From assembly GCA_030428945.1 (NCBI GenBank), contig JAUIEC010000008.1, positions 124,001-188,000 on the forward strand: 64,000 nt of DNA, given 5' to 3'. Origin of the DNA: Phycisphaerae bacterium. Lineage in GTDB: Bacteria > Planctomycetota > Phycisphaerae > UBA1845 > Fen-1342. Position 1 is the first letter of the stretch, and every line of letters begins with the position of its first letter. The notes below the pieces were generated by a model. That model saw nothing but the letters and a program-made list of their open reading frames with translations, made no database searches and was not told the DNA's origin. Below, one piece after another: positions 23,861 through 33,409 of this stretch. A program made the translations under genes and the position numbers.

Positions 23861-24264
23861 ATGGCCTGCTTGAATCCCTCAGGCGTTCCTTCTGAACGCA
23901 CGCGGCCCAACACCGTGCGGGCCAGGTCGAGCCAGAATCTGTCAGCCAGCCGGTAGAAGGCGAACTTACCCGAAACCCGGTAGTCGATGGCTCCCAGCCT
24001 CCGCAGTTCGCGAAGCTGCTGCGACGTTCCGGACATTGATAGCCCGAGAAGTTCCGCCAGGTCGCAAACGCAGAGCTCTTCGCCGTCCAGCGCCTGCAGC
24101 ACCTTCAGTCGGGCCGGATGCGCGAGGACCTTGAACATATCGGCCGCTCTGCCCAGGTGCTGGTCCGGTGAAATCAGCGCAGCGGCACGCTCAAGCGCTT
24201 CAGGATCAACCCGGCGCGCCTCGCAGACGCCATTCGCCACCGTTTCTCGTTTTGGCTTCGTCAT
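23857..24264 (-). CDS. ArsR/SmtB-family metal-sensing repressor
   Basis: A 135-aa winged-helix repressor: KVLAHPARLKVLQALDGEELCVCDLAELLGLSMSGTSQQLRELRRLGAIDYRVSGKFAFYRL in family order. ELCVCDL is the classic metal-binding alpha3 motif used by ArsR/CadC-type sensors. I chose ATG 24264 (MTKPKRE); it begins about 7 nt after a good -10 box, so the transcript is almost leaderless. The frame runs on upstream to 24375, but that would include the promoter. It should repress its own operon (Cys-rich protein, TolC, lipoprotein, adaptor, CzcA, ATPase) until metal binds. Confidence 0.92.
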   Translation of the reverse strand: MTKPKRETVANGVCEARRVDPEALERAAALISPDQHLGRAADMFKVLAHPARLKVLQALDGEELCVCDLAELLGLSMSGTSQQLRELRRLGAIDYRVSGKFAFYRLADRFWLDLARTVLGRVRSEGTPEGFKQAI

Positions 24265-24271
24265 TTCATGA

Positions 24272-24299
24272 ATTGTAGAAACGTTGCCCGCAATGTCAA
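24272..24299 (-). promoter_or_regulatory. promoter/operator of the arsR-czc operon
   Basis: TTGACA (24299-24294), 16-bp spacer, TACAAT (24277-24272). A short dyad TTGC..GCAA sits in the spacer, a plausible ArsR operator. The start codon follows 7 nt after the -10. Confidence 0.75.
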
Positions 24300-24423
24300 C
24301 CGGATCTGTACCCGACATCGACACCCGTGCCCTTGGACGCCCGCCATTGGCAGCAGCCCCCCCCAAGAGGACCATCCACGTGATTCATCGATTTGGCCGC
24401 GAAGACTCACTCGCAATCTCGTC

Positions 24424-24960
24424 CTAGGACTTTATGGCGAATTCAATGGACTCTGTTGCCGAGGCAGCCTCGAGTTCGACGACCAGCGTACCGCCAGCCC
24501 CGAGATTCGCCGGAAGCTCAGCGATATGCACTTCGTACGTGTGATCGCCTGCCTTGCTGGCCTTGACCTTCAGCGATTCAACTCCCTCCGCGTTTCGAGC
24601 GAGCAGCCGAACAGCTTCAGGAGGCTGATCACCCTCGACTCTGACCTCGAAAGCCAACTCGACGACATCGTCGTTGGCCAAGCCGAACTGTACGACCGTG
24701 ACCATGTACTCGCCGGTCTCGCGCGTGCCTAACTTCAGCGGCTCGCCATGGTCGTGCCCGCCCTCGTCGCCGTGCTGACGACCAGCGTGTTCGTCGTGAT
24801 CGTGTCCGTCATCCGCCGCGTGGTCGTGCCCCACGTGATTCTCTTGTGGCGCGGCGGCCTTGGATTGGTCAGCGGAGGTCGAACCTGGCTTCTGCTCGCA
24901 TCCAGTCGATACGAGGCTCAGGGCGACAAACGCAGTCATCAGAACTATCGATCGAAACAT
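24424..24960 (-). CDS. His-rich metal-binding lipoprotein
   Basis: A 178-aa lipoprotein (lipobox STGC) with a histidine/aspartate-rich stretch (HVGHDHAADDGHDHDEHAG, then HGDEGGHDHGE) followed by a beta-rich C-terminal domain of about 100 residues. It is the last gene of the second RND operon, 62 nt after the pump. His-rich HDH runs bind Zn, Ni, Co or Cu. Probably a periplasmic metal buffer or delivery protein for this pump. Confidence 0.78.
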   Translation of the reverse strand: MFRSIVLMTAFVALSLVSTGCEQKPGSTSADQSKAAAPQENHVGHDHAADDGHDHDEHAGRQHGDEGGHDHGEPLKLGTRETGEYMVTVVQFGLANDDVVELAFEVRVEGDQPPEAVRLLARNAEGVESLKVKASKAGDHTYEVHIAELPANLGAGGTLVVELEAASATESIEFAIKS

Positions 24961-25021
24961 GGTCTTACTCCTTACAGATCGTCTTTGATGTCAGATCCAC
25001 TGCTGTTGAGACGGTCAAAAC

Positions 25022-28000
25022 TCACCTGAGCGAGTCACGCGGTGCGCGGAAAATGAGGGCGTACCCGGCGGGAACCACGATCAAGTTCAGCAGCGTCGAA
25101 CTGACCAGGCCGCCAAGCACCACGATGGCCATCGGGGCCAGGATCTCGCTCCCTGGTTCGCCAGCAGCCCATGCGATCGGAATCAGGCCAACGACGGCGG
25201 TTAACGCCGTCATCAGGATCGGCACGAGTCGTTCCTGCGAGCCCCGGAAGATCGCCTCCGCCAGCGTCGCGCCCTCCTTCTGCACCAAGTGGTCATAGTG
25301 GTTGACGAGGAGAATCCCGTTGCGGACGGCGATCCCGAACAAGGTGATGAACCCGACCATGCTCGCAATGGATATGACCGGCGCCTCGTAACGCCCTCCG
25401 ATGCCGAAGAGCGCGAGGGCATTGCCCCAGACGTGATCCGACTCTGCAACAAAGATCGCAATGATGCCGCCGATCAGGGCCAGCGGGAGGTTCACCATGA
25501 CCAGCACCGCCGCTGGAGTGGAGCCAAAAGCCGTGTTGAGCAACAGCAGCATGATGACGGCCACGCCGGCACCCATGACGTACAACGTGTCGGAGGCCGA
25601 CTGCTGAGCCTCGAACTGACCGCCATAAGAGACGGCGTAGCCCTGTTCGGCCACGATCGGGTCCACCCGTTCCCGGACTTCGGCGACGAGATCGCCAAGG
25701 TTGTATCCCTCGGCCACGTTGCAGGAGACGACCGCCTTGCGCTGTGCGTTCTCACGCGAGATAAGATTCGACGCCTTCTCAATGCCTACGTTGGCCACCT
25801 CGTTGAGCCGGACGAGCTTCCCGTCCGTACCCCGCAACATCAGGTCCTTGACTTGGTCGATGCGCTCGCGGTGCTCGGGTGCCAGTCGCACCACCAAGTC
25901 ATAGACGTTGACACCTTCGTTCACGACCGCAACCGTCTCCCCGAAGATCGCGTCGCGCACCTGCTCGGCAGCGTCAACCGGCGTAAGTCCCCAGCGGGCC
26001 AGCTCATCGTGCCGATAGCGGATCGGCAGCGACGTAATCATGATCTCGCGATTCGCGGCGACGTCGCGCGTGCCAGGCAGCGGCGTAATCGCGGCTTCGA
26101 TCTCCTGCGCAATCTTGCGCAGGACACGCAGGTCCTCGCCATAAACGTTGATTGCGATTGCGGCCGGCGTGCCCGACATGATGTGCGACAAGCGGTGCTC
26201 GATCGGCTGCCCGATCGTCGTCGTCATCCCGGGAACCGCCTCGAGGACCCCGTCGATCCGGTCACGCACTGCGGCTTTGTCATACCCCGGCGAGACCGTC
26301 ACCTCGATCTCGCTGTTGCTGACGGGTTCGGCGTGTTCGTCTCGTTCGGCCCGACCGGTCCGGCGGACAACCGAGCGAACTCCATCTAGCTCAGCGAGTC
26401 GCTGCTCCACGCCCTGGGCGATCCGGTTGCTCTCCTCCAGCGAAGTGCCGGGCGGGGCCATCACGAAGACCGTGAACGTACCTTCGTTGAACTCTGGCAG
26501 AAAACTCGTACCGAAGGTGCTCGCCAGCCAGACCGACAGCACCGTCAGCATCAGTGCGGCCGCAACCGTGAGTCCCCGGAATTTGAGGACGAGGGCCAGG
26601 GCCGGACGATACAGGCCCTTGAGCCAGCGAATCACCACGGTCTCGCGCTCGGCATCACCCAGTCGGCCACGGAGCAGCAGGAGCGCGAGCGCGGGCGTTG
26701 CCGCAAGCGCCACGATCAGCGAGGCACCAACCGCGAGGATGTACGTGATGGCCAACGGCTGAAAGAAACGGCCTTCCAGTCCCTGCAGGAACAACATCGG
26801 CACGAACACGATCACGATGATCAACGTTGCAAACAGCACGGAGCTGAGCAATTCGACGCAGGCGTCGCGAATTACGACACCACGATCCTGCCGCTCGCTG
26901 TACGGTTGGCCCTGGTTCAGGCGCAGACGGCGATAGATGTTCTCGACGAAGATGATCCCATCATCTACCACGATCCCGATGGCAACCGCGAGGCCGCCGA
27001 GCGTCATCACGTTGATCGTCTGCCCCCAGCCCCACAGCACCAGTAACGCGAACGCGATGGACAGCGGTATCGCGGTCAGCGTGATGATCGTGGTTCGAAC
27101 GTTGAGAAGGAACAGCACCAGCACGATAGCAACGATGATGGCCGCGTCACGTGCAACTTCCAGAACGTTGTGCAGAGATACGTTGATGAAGTCGCTTTGA
27201 CGGAAGATGTGCCGATTCAGTTCGACGCCTTCCGGCAACCCCGCTTCGACCGAGTCCAGCACGGCGTCGATGGCGGCCGTCAACGCGAGCGTGTTCGTCC
27301 CCGGCGCCTTCTGGATGCTCAGTACGACCGCGGGGTTACCCGCCTCGGAAGCCGTGCCGCGTTTGAGCGCCGACCCCATCTGCACATCCGCGATCTGGCC
27401 GATCGTGATCGGAGTGCCATCCACGTAGCGGATAATTGTCGAGCGAATGTCCTCGACACTCTGTACACGACCGGTCTGGCGCAGCGGAATCTCCAGTCCG
27501 TCGACGTTCAGCAGGTAGCCGCCGCCGGCCGTACTGTGCGCCTGCCCCGTGGCTTCCACGACGTCCTTGATGGTCAGGTCATAGAGACGCAACTGCTCCT
27601 GGTCGACGTTGACCTGGTACTCCGGCAGCTCACCACCGATCGCCACGACCTGTGACACACCGGGTACGCTCAAGAGACGATTGCGCAACTCGAATTCGCC
27701 AAAGGCGCGCAGGTCCATCGGACTTACAGCCCCCGTCGGGCTGCGCAGCGAGATGAGCATGATCTCGCCCGTAATACTCGTCACGGGTGTGATTTCAGCG
27801 CTCACTTCGGGCGGGAGGCGTTCCTCTGCCAGGGTCAGTCGTTCGGAGACAAGATACCGGGCCCGGTAGATATCGACGCCCCAGTCGAACTCGACCCAGA
27901 CGATCGACAGGCCAATCGCGCTTGCGCTTCGCACGCGCCGCACGCCGGGCAGTCCGTTCACGGCGCTCTCGATCGGGAACGAAACGTACTGTTCCACTTC

Positions 28001-28177
28001 ATCAGCGGCGTAGCCAGGCGACTCTGCCATGATCACGACCGTCGGCGCGTTCAGCTCAGGGAAGACGTCCACCGCCATCCGCGGTACCTGGTAGATCGCA
28101 AAGCCGACCGCCAGGACCGCCATGATGATGACAAGCGTTGCATTGTCGACGGAGAAACGAATCAGGTTCTTCAGCAC
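25022..28177 (-). CDS. RND efflux pump, CzcA/CusA family, second operon
   Basis: A 1051-aa RND permease (MLKNLIRFSVDNATLVIIMAV N-terminus; both porter domains and twelve helices present). The helix-4 proton-relay motif reads VAIGIVVDDGIIFVENIYRRL, with two adjacent aspartates. It matches neither the DFGxxxDGA motif of Zn/Co/Cd pumps nor the AIGAMVDAA motif of Cu/Ag pumps, so substrate is open. ATG 28177 follows the adaptor stop by 11 nt. Partners: the adaptor and TolC genes upstream and the His-rich lipoprotein downstream. Confidence 0.9.
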   Translation of the reverse strand: MLKNLIRFSVDNATLVIIMAVLAVGFAIYQVPRMAVDVFPELNAPTVVIMAESPGYAADEVEQYVSFPIESAVNGLPGVRRVRSASAIGLSIVWVEFDWGVDIYRARYLVSERLTLAEERLPPEVSAEITPVTSITGEIMLISLRSPTGAVSPMDLRAFGEFELRNRLLSVPGVSQVVAIGGELPEYQVNVDQEQLRLYDLTIKDVVEATGQAHSTAGGGYLLNVDGLEIPLRQTGRVQSVEDIRSTIIRYVDGTPITIGQIADVQMGSALKRGTASEAGNPAVVLSIQKAPGTNTLALTAAIDAVLDSVEAGLPEGVELNRHIFRQSDFINVSLHNVLEVARDAAIIVAIVLVLFLLNVRTTIITLTAIPLSIAFALLVLWGWGQTINVMTLGGLAVAIGIVVDDGIIFVENIYRRLRLNQGQPYSERQDRGVVIRDACVELLSSVLFATLIIVIVFVPMLFLQGLEGRFFQPLAITYILAVGASLIVALAATPALALLLLRGRLGDAERETVVIRWLKGLYRPALALVLKFRGLTVAAALMLTVLSVWLASTFGTSFLPEFNEGTFTVFVMAPPGTSLEESNRIAQGVEQRLAELDGVRSVVRRTGRAERDEHAEPVSNSEIEVTVSPGYDKAAVRDRIDGVLEAVPGMTTTIGQPIEHRLSHIMSGTPAAIAINVYGEDLRVLRKIAQEIEAAITPLPGTRDVAANREIMITSLPIRYRHDELARWGLTPVDAAEQVRDAIFGETVAVVNEGVNVYDLVVRLAPEHRERIDQVKDLMLRGTDGKLVRLNEVANVGIEKASNLISRENAQRKAVVSCNVAEGYNLGDLVAEVRERVDPIVAEQGYAVSYGGQFEAQQSASDTLYVMGAGVAVIMLLLLNTAFGSTPAAVLVMVNLPLALIGGIIAIFVAESDHVWGNALALFGIGGRYEAPVISIASMVGFITLFGIAVRNGILLVNHYDHLVQKEGATLAEAIFRGSQERLVPILMTALTAVVGLIPIAWAAGEPGSEILAPMAIVVLGGLVSSTLLNLIVVPAGYALIFRAPRDSLR

Positions 28178-28188
28178 ATCGTTCTCCT

Positions 28189-29601
28189 TTATTCGTCTTC
28201 GCTCTCATGGAACGTGCCATCGGCGTGGAAGTGGCCACCTTCCTGCATTTCGCCAGTCGTCGAACTGGCGAGCATCAGCGGGTACACGCCGCCCAGGACA
28301 ATCTCGTCACCGGCCCGCACGCCACTCCTGACCTCCACCCAACGATGGTCGGAGACGCCCAGATCGGCGACTACGCGGATGACCCGGTCGGGTGACTGCG
28401 GGTCCCGTCGAAAGAAGACGCTCTCCAGCCCGTCGCGAATGACCGTGGATTCGGGGATCGCCAGCACCTGGTCCTCATCGCCGGCGATGTACACTTCGAG
28501 GTAGGCCGTGACGCCACCCTTGGCCCAGCGCGGCAATTCGTCCGGCATGACGTAGATCGGGACGGTCCGCTGATCCGGATGGGCTTCGAAGCCCACCGCG
28601 ATGTGCCCCTCCACCGTGTCCTGCAGCTCAAAACTGCCGCCCTGTGGAGGAACGATTCGCGCCTGCTGGCCGTCCGCGAAGAGGTTGATGTCCGTTTGAA
28701 GCGCGTCGGCGTGGAACCGCAGCATCGTCGGATCGATCGTGTCGAGCACCAGGTCGCCTGTCTCGACCCAACCGCGGTTTGTGACCGGAAGGCGATCGAC
28801 GACCCCCGGCGCTTCGGCCCGTATCGTGAGCTGGTCAACGGACCGCCACGGCGGCGTTCCCCCCTCGAGGTGACCGTGGCCGTCGGCGCGGGGAGCAAGG
28901 TCGTCACGCGGAATGCCGCTGAGTGAGGCCGCCGTATTCAGCATCACGTCATAGCGGGCGTGGACAGTGTCGAACTCGGTGCGCGCGGCCGCCAGTTCGG
29001 CTTCGAGTCGCGGCAGCGCGTTGCGCTTGTCCGCGAGGTCGGCCTCCAACTTCACCTGCCGGACTTCGGCATCGGCCAGGTTGCTGATGCGCTTTTCCAG
29101 GAAGTCGATCGAGGCCTGGACTTCGTTGACGGTCGCTTGCGCAACATCCACATCCGCATGGCTGCGCCGCATTGCGTTCAGCGCGTCGACCAGCTGTTTC
29201 TGCATCTGCTGCCATTCCGGCGAATCCAGAACGAACAGCGGCTGGCCTTGCTCTACGCGATCGTACTGGCGAACCTGCAGAGTGATCCGGCCGGGCGCCA
29301 TCACGTGATACTCGCGACGCGCCTCGGGGCGCAGCTCGAACGCGCCGGCGATGCGCCGTGTACTACGCACGGAACGCTGCTCAACCGTAACGAACGTGAT
29401 GCCGAGATTCTGGCGTACACTCGCGGGGATGGCGATGCGATTGGACGGGAGGGCCTCGGAAGCCGCTTCACCGTGGTCTGCGGGGCCCGCTTCAGGCGCG
29501 GAATCGCGACTGCAGCCCGGTACGGCGGTCAGCACCAGCCCGAGAACGATCAAACTGAGACAGAGTCTCTGCTGCTTCAGCAGCCAAATGGGTCGGTTCA
29601 T
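28189..29601 (-). CDS. RND periplasmic adaptor, second operon
   Basis: A 470-aa membrane-fusion lipoprotein (LTAVPGC lipobox). It has a long coiled-coil hairpin (LVDALNAMRRSHADVDVAQATVNEV ... LADKRNALPRLEAELAAARTEF), barrel and beta domains, and an acidic/His tail (GGHFHADGTFHESEDE) that could bind metal. ATG 29601 overlaps the TolC stop (ATGA), so translation is coupled. It bridges the RND pump and the outer-membrane factor. Confidence 0.9.
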   Translation of the reverse strand: MNRPIWLLKQQRLCLSLIVLGLVLTAVPGCSRDSAPEAGPADHGEAASEALPSNRIAIPASVRQNLGITFVTVEQRSVRSTRRIAGAFELRPEARREYHVMAPGRITLQVRQYDRVEQGQPLFVLDSPEWQQMQKQLVDALNAMRRSHADVDVAQATVNEVQASIDFLEKRISNLADAEVRQVKLEADLADKRNALPRLEAELAAARTEFDTVHARYDVMLNTAASLSGIPRDDLAPRADGHGHLEGGTPPWRSVDQLTIRAEAPGVVDRLPVTNRGWVETGDLVLDTIDPTMLRFHADALQTDINLFADGQQARIVPPQGGSFELQDTVEGHIAVGFEAHPDQRTVPIYVMPDELPRWAKGGVTAYLEVYIAGDEDQVLAIPESTVIRDGLESVFFRRDPQSPDRVIRVVADLGVSDHRWVEVRSGVRAGDEIVLGGVYPLMLASSTTGEMQEGGHFHADGTFHESEDE

Positions 29602-31127
29602 TTGTTTTCTTCCTCCGTAACCGCCTGCGACGGCGTGATCCAGCGCGGGACGAGCATCTGCTGCAGAGCGTTCGCCGCCTGCGCTTCGGCCAGCGTCGCG
29701 CTGAGCATTTCGAGTTTGGTGTCGACAGCGCTACCAAGCGCATCTCGCAGCACGAGCACGTCCACCTCGCCGAGGTCGAGCAGCTTGCGGTTGTCCTCGA
29801 CCTGCCGATCCACCAGCGGCACCACGTCCTTGAGCAGCATCTGTCGCCGCTCGGCCGCGAAACGCAGACGCGTTTCGACCCGCGCCAGCTCCGACCAGAC
29901 CTGCTCAATCTGCGCCTGGGCCTGCACGCGGGCCGCCTCGCGCTCCGCGCCGGCCTCCGCGACGGCCTGCCGGTTGCGATTCCAGAGCGGAATCGGGAAG
30001 CCGAAGCCGAAGCCGAGTCGCGAAAAGCCCTCCTCGAAGGAGTAGCTCGGTCCGATGTTGAGGTCCGGATACTGCTTGCGAACTTCCAGTCGCAGACGCT
30101 GCTCCGCGGCTTCATAGGCGGCGCGTACCGCGAGGATGCGCGGGTCGCGGTCGAGTAGAAGATTGCGGCGATCCGGCGCAGACACGGCGATGGGCGGCAG
30201 CGACACGGCCGGCAGCAGCTTGACCGGTGCTTCGGGTGCCACACCCAACAGCGCGAACAACTGCAGCCGCTGCTGCTCCCGTTGGTTCTCCTGGGACTGA
30301 AGCGTGGTACGTTGGCGTTGAAGTTCGATCGCGAGCAGACGCGATTCGGTCGGCTGCAGTTCGCCCGCCTTCGCCAACCGGTCCGCAATCGATGCGACCG
30401 TGCCGAGTTGCTCAATGTACTCCGCCACAACGTCGATTCTCTTGTCCGTGGTGGACCATTCGAGCCAGGCCGCGCGCAATCTGTTGAGCAACTCCCATTC
30501 CGAGATCAGGATTCGCCGCCAGGAAGCGCGGTACTCGGCCCAGGCCCAGTCCTGCTCGACCGCCAGACGTCCGGAGATCGGAATCGTGATGCTCAGGCTC
30601 GCGCCGACGATCCAGGGGTCATCGATGAAGTCACCTGGCACCCGACGATATCCCGGTGGAGTGAGTTCCAACCCGCTCGGGCTGAGGCCATTCGCCCCAA
30701 TGATGCCCGTGTTGACGCCGTCGAAAGATGGGCCATCGAACTTGAATCGCGTGGACGGGCCGCGGCTGGCGAACCGCAAGACCTCTGCTTCGAACTCCGG
30801 ATCCGGCCACCAGCCGGCTTCTCGCGCACTCGCCAACGGCACTTCAGCCTGGGCGCGTATCAGCCTGAGTTGTGGATTAAAGACAAGCGCAACCGCTTCG
30901 GCTTCCGCCAGGCTTAGGCCGTCTCGCGGGTTGTATGGCGCGTTCTTCTCGGCGCCCGCGGCCAACGCAGAAGCGAAGGCATGGACGGACTCCGTGTCGA
31001 TCGCCCGTGCCGGCCACGTCTCAGCGTACTGTTTGAGTTCCAGTGGGCGCCGTTCGTACGTCGCGCAACCCACCAGCAGCACCAGGACGGCGCACGACGG
31101 GCGTGCCAAACTCTGTTTTTTTGACAT
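29598..31127 (-). CDS. TolC-type outer-membrane factor, second operon
   Basis: A 509-aa outer-membrane efflux lipoprotein (lipobox LLVGC) with the OEP helical repeats (GLSLAEAEAVALVFNPQLRLIRAQAEVPLASARE; DPRILAVRAAYEAAEQRLRLEVRKQYPDL). I use ATG 31127 (MSKKQSLARPSC), which yields a proper lipoprotein signal; frame-open sequence extends to 31178. First gene of the operon TolC-adaptor-RND-His-rich lipoprotein. Confidence 0.9.
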   Translation of the reverse strand: MSKKQSLARPSCAVLVLLVGCATYERRPLELKQYAETWPARAIDTESVHAFASALAAGAEKNAPYNPRDGLSLAEAEAVALVFNPQLRLIRAQAEVPLASAREAGWWPDPEFEAEVLRFASRGPSTRFKFDGPSFDGVNTGIIGANGLSPSGLELTPPGYRRVPGDFIDDPWIVGASLSITIPISGRLAVEQDWAWAEYRASWRRILISEWELLNRLRAAWLEWSTTDKRIDVVAEYIEQLGTVASIADRLAKAGELQPTESRLLAIELQRQRTTLQSQENQREQQRLQLFALLGVAPEAPVKLLPAVSLPPIAVSAPDRRNLLLDRDPRILAVRAAYEAAEQRLRLEVRKQYPDLNIGPSYSFEEGFSRLGFGFGFPIPLWNRNRQAVAEAGAEREAARVQAQAQIEQVWSELARVETRLRFAAERRQMLLKDVVPLVDRQVEDNRKLLDLGEVDVLVLRDALGSAVDTKLEMLSATLAEAQAANALQQMLVPRWITPSQAVTEEENK

Positions 31128-31234
31128 TGTGTTCCTCTGACCAATGACTATGCGTGGAAACACCTGCGGCGCAAACACACCGCATCGCGTATCGCCGTAG
31201 GCGACTTGCGAACCTGCAAATGTCGGTCAGAGGA

Positions 31235-31630
31235 TCAATTCAACAGCGGAAGCGAGATGGCATGAAGCGCTTGAGGCGCAAGTGGCGGAGACGCCGCGAT
31301 CGTTCTCGTGATCGCGAGCTGAGTTAACGTGTACGAAACCGGAAGCGCGGGGTTGGCAATCTCCAGATCGAGGGGCCGCGATTGCGACACCGAGCTGTTC
31401 CGAATTTCATCGGTCGTCGCGTCACAGAACTCGCAGTTCTGGCATTCGTGCGGGGCCTCGTCGTGGTGGCCCTCGGTGTCACACACCGCCGACGCGCTGA
31501 CAAAGTCGCCAACGCAGTCCGAATGGGTCCCGGCGTACTCCACTGCATGGTGCAGGACATGGGCGCTCGCTGCGACAGTCTGCAGCACCACGAGGGCAAG
31601 AGTCAGGAATAGCTGGCTTCTGGAACGCAT
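31235..31630 (-). CDS. small exported Cys/His protein
   Basis: A 131-aa protein from ATG 31630 (MRSRSQLFLTLALVVLQTVAASA signal). The central part has HVLHHAVEY and a cysteine/histidine cluster (GHHDEAPHECQNCEFCD). The C-terminal part is hydrophobic and proline-rich. Layout recalls DUF2946-like small proteins found beside metal pumps, but I am not sure. It is just upstream of the second RND operon on the same strand, separated by about 100 nt. Confidence 0.65.
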   Translation of the reverse strand: MRSRSQLFLTLALVVLQTVAASAHVLHHAVEYAGTHSDCVGDFVSASAVCDTEGHHDEAPHECQNCEFCDATTDEIRNSSVSQSRPLDLEIANPALPVSYTLTQLAITRTIAASPPLAPQALHAISLPLLN

Positions 31631-31825
31631 CGCGATGGATTCTACCCGGAGGTTCGCATTCGGCAACCCAATATTCATCGTCGTTGGGCGCCAGCGGCTT
31701 GAGTTGCGCGTTGCCGCCGCAGTTCCGCCCCTCCAGCGTTTCCTAGACGAGGGCTCGACCGATGGGCCGGCTTCAGGATTCCGTCCCCCGGTTTCCTTGT
31801 CAGCGGCTCGCCAACTTCCCTGCGC

Positions 31826-32566
31826 TCAGATCGCCGCGAGGATCAGCATTCCGGCTGCCATCGCGGCCATGCCGATGTCTTCGACCAACGTCACGGTCGT
31901 CATCGGGAGATTCAGTGCAGTCCCCAGGCACGCACAGCGGATCCGTTGCCGGTTCGCCAACGCGATCCACACACCGACTGCGCCGACCAACATCAACACC
32001 AGTGTGATCACGTTGGTGGCGATCGGAGCAAGCACCAACAGGTACGATGTACCGAGCAGCAGTTCGACGAACGGGTACGCCCAGCCCCAGCCCGGCAGCG
32101 CCTTGGCGATCAGATCGTAGGTGCGATAGGTTCGGACGAAACCCGGCAGGTCGAGCAGCTTGAAAAAACCAAAGACGATGAAGAACCCGGCCATGAAGTG
32201 GTTCATCAGCGACGCCAGCGAATACGTGCCGGTACGGACAGCCACCAGCAGCGTCACACCCGCGATGAAACCGAAGATCAGGGCAAGTGGGTACAGGCTC
32301 TCGCGCGGCGCTTCTGCCTGCGCTGGCGAGTCAGGCCGCGCATCCGAGTCCACCGGATCGCCGAGGCGGTAGTCGCCTGCTGCGGCCACGGCTTGCCGCA
32401 GTTGGTCGGCCTCGAAGTCGTCAGGCGTTCTCAGGGTGGCGTGAGGAGGTTCAAGCGTTACTGCTACAGCCTCCACACCCGCAACCTGCTGCAACGCGCG
32501 CTGGACGGTGCCGACGCACCCTGCGCAGTGCATTCCGTGAACTTCCAACATCATCCGGGTGCTCAT
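31826..32566 (-). CDS. HMA domain fused to MauE-type membrane protein
   Basis: A 246-aa protein. An N-terminal HMA domain (MLEVHGMHCAGCVGTVQRALQQVAGVEAVAVTL in order) binds a soft metal through CxxC. After a linker come four membrane helices of the MauE/DoxX-like family (ALIFGFIAGVTLLVAVRTG, FMAGFFIVFGFFKLLDLPGFV, YPFVELLLGTSYLLVLAP, VGVWIALANRQRIRCACLGTAL). The CAC pair in the last loop is typical of MauE-like proteins linked to thiol or metal chemistry. ATG 32566 is chosen as the start next to the HMA. Confidence 0.85.
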   Translation of the reverse strand: MSTRMMLEVHGMHCAGCVGTVQRALQQVAGVEAVAVTLEPPHATLRTPDDFEADQLRQAVAAAGDYRLGDPVDSDARPDSPAQAEAPRESLYPLALIFGFIAGVTLLVAVRTGTYSLASLMNHFMAGFFIVFGFFKLLDLPGFVRTYRTYDLIAKALPGWGWAYPFVELLLGTSYLLVLAPIATNVITLVLMLVGAVGVWIALANRQRIRCACLGTALNLPMTTVTLVEDIGMAAMAAGMLILAAI

Positions 32567-32615
32567 GTCTAACCCTCGCGGGCAAAGTCTGCGTCCGACA
32601 GACCCAGCTTCCATT

Positions 32616-33316
32616 TCAGTTGCTTGATCGCGCAATAACAGGTCGGTACGACGAAATCGAGATCAGCGCGATCAGCATGCCGCCAAACACTGGCAAGGCC
32701 ATCGGTGTCATCACATCGCTCCCACGCCCGGTGATCAGCAGCACCGGGGCCAATGCGGCCAGCGTCGGCCGGATGCGGCGCAGCCCGGCCTGGATGACGC
32801 GCTCCTCGATCTCCTTGAAGCGGGTCAGCTTTCTGCGCCGGAAGGTCTGGTCGAGGTAGGTGCCGATCACGATGCCGTCATCGACCGCGATCCCGAACAG
32901 CGCGATGAAGCCAACCCAGACCGCGACGGTCAGGTACAGCTGGTCGCCCGCGAACGGGCGATCGGAAATCCGCTGCAGCCGGGCCCGCACGGTAGCCATC
33001 GAAGCCTGAAGGCCGGGGTTCCGGGTGAGCGCCGCGCCGACCCACGACTCGAGCGAGTCCACCAGATTGAATCCAGCGATGAACCACCCCAGCACGCCGG
33101 CGACTACCGCACCGAAACCGCCGACCCACCCCCGAACCGGCCCGCGATCGCGAAGAACACCTGGCCGCGCAAATGGAACAGGCCTTCAGCGAGGGTGGCC
33201 TGTAGCGATCCGGGTTCTCCTGGACTTGTTGAACCCGAAGCAAGAACCAGACGGCTCCGCCGTTCGGGCAACCGCCTGGCGCTCGGTGTGCCGCTGCTGA
33301 ACGTGATGTGATCCAC
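32616..33316 (-). pseudogene. RND permease remnant (C-terminal part, frameshifted)
   Basis: The 32616-33095 frame encodes the end of an RND pump (WVGFIALFGIAVDDGIVIGTYLDQTF, ERVIQAGLRRIRPTLAALAPVLLITG, MTPMALPVFGG). The frame must shift near the G-run at 33126-33131 to continue into FHLRGQVFFAIAGRFGG upstream. The N-terminal ~700 residues of a pump are missing. So it is a decayed or truncated pump, unless the G-run is a sequencing error and a chimeric short protein is made. Confidence 0.75.
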
Positions 33317-33409
33317 TCGGACATCGTGGTCTGGGCACCGTTGTCGAACATGCCGGCCTGTTCTTGAGAGGCCCCAGAGCGGTGCAAAACCTGGTTTCTC
33401 GGTCTCGGT

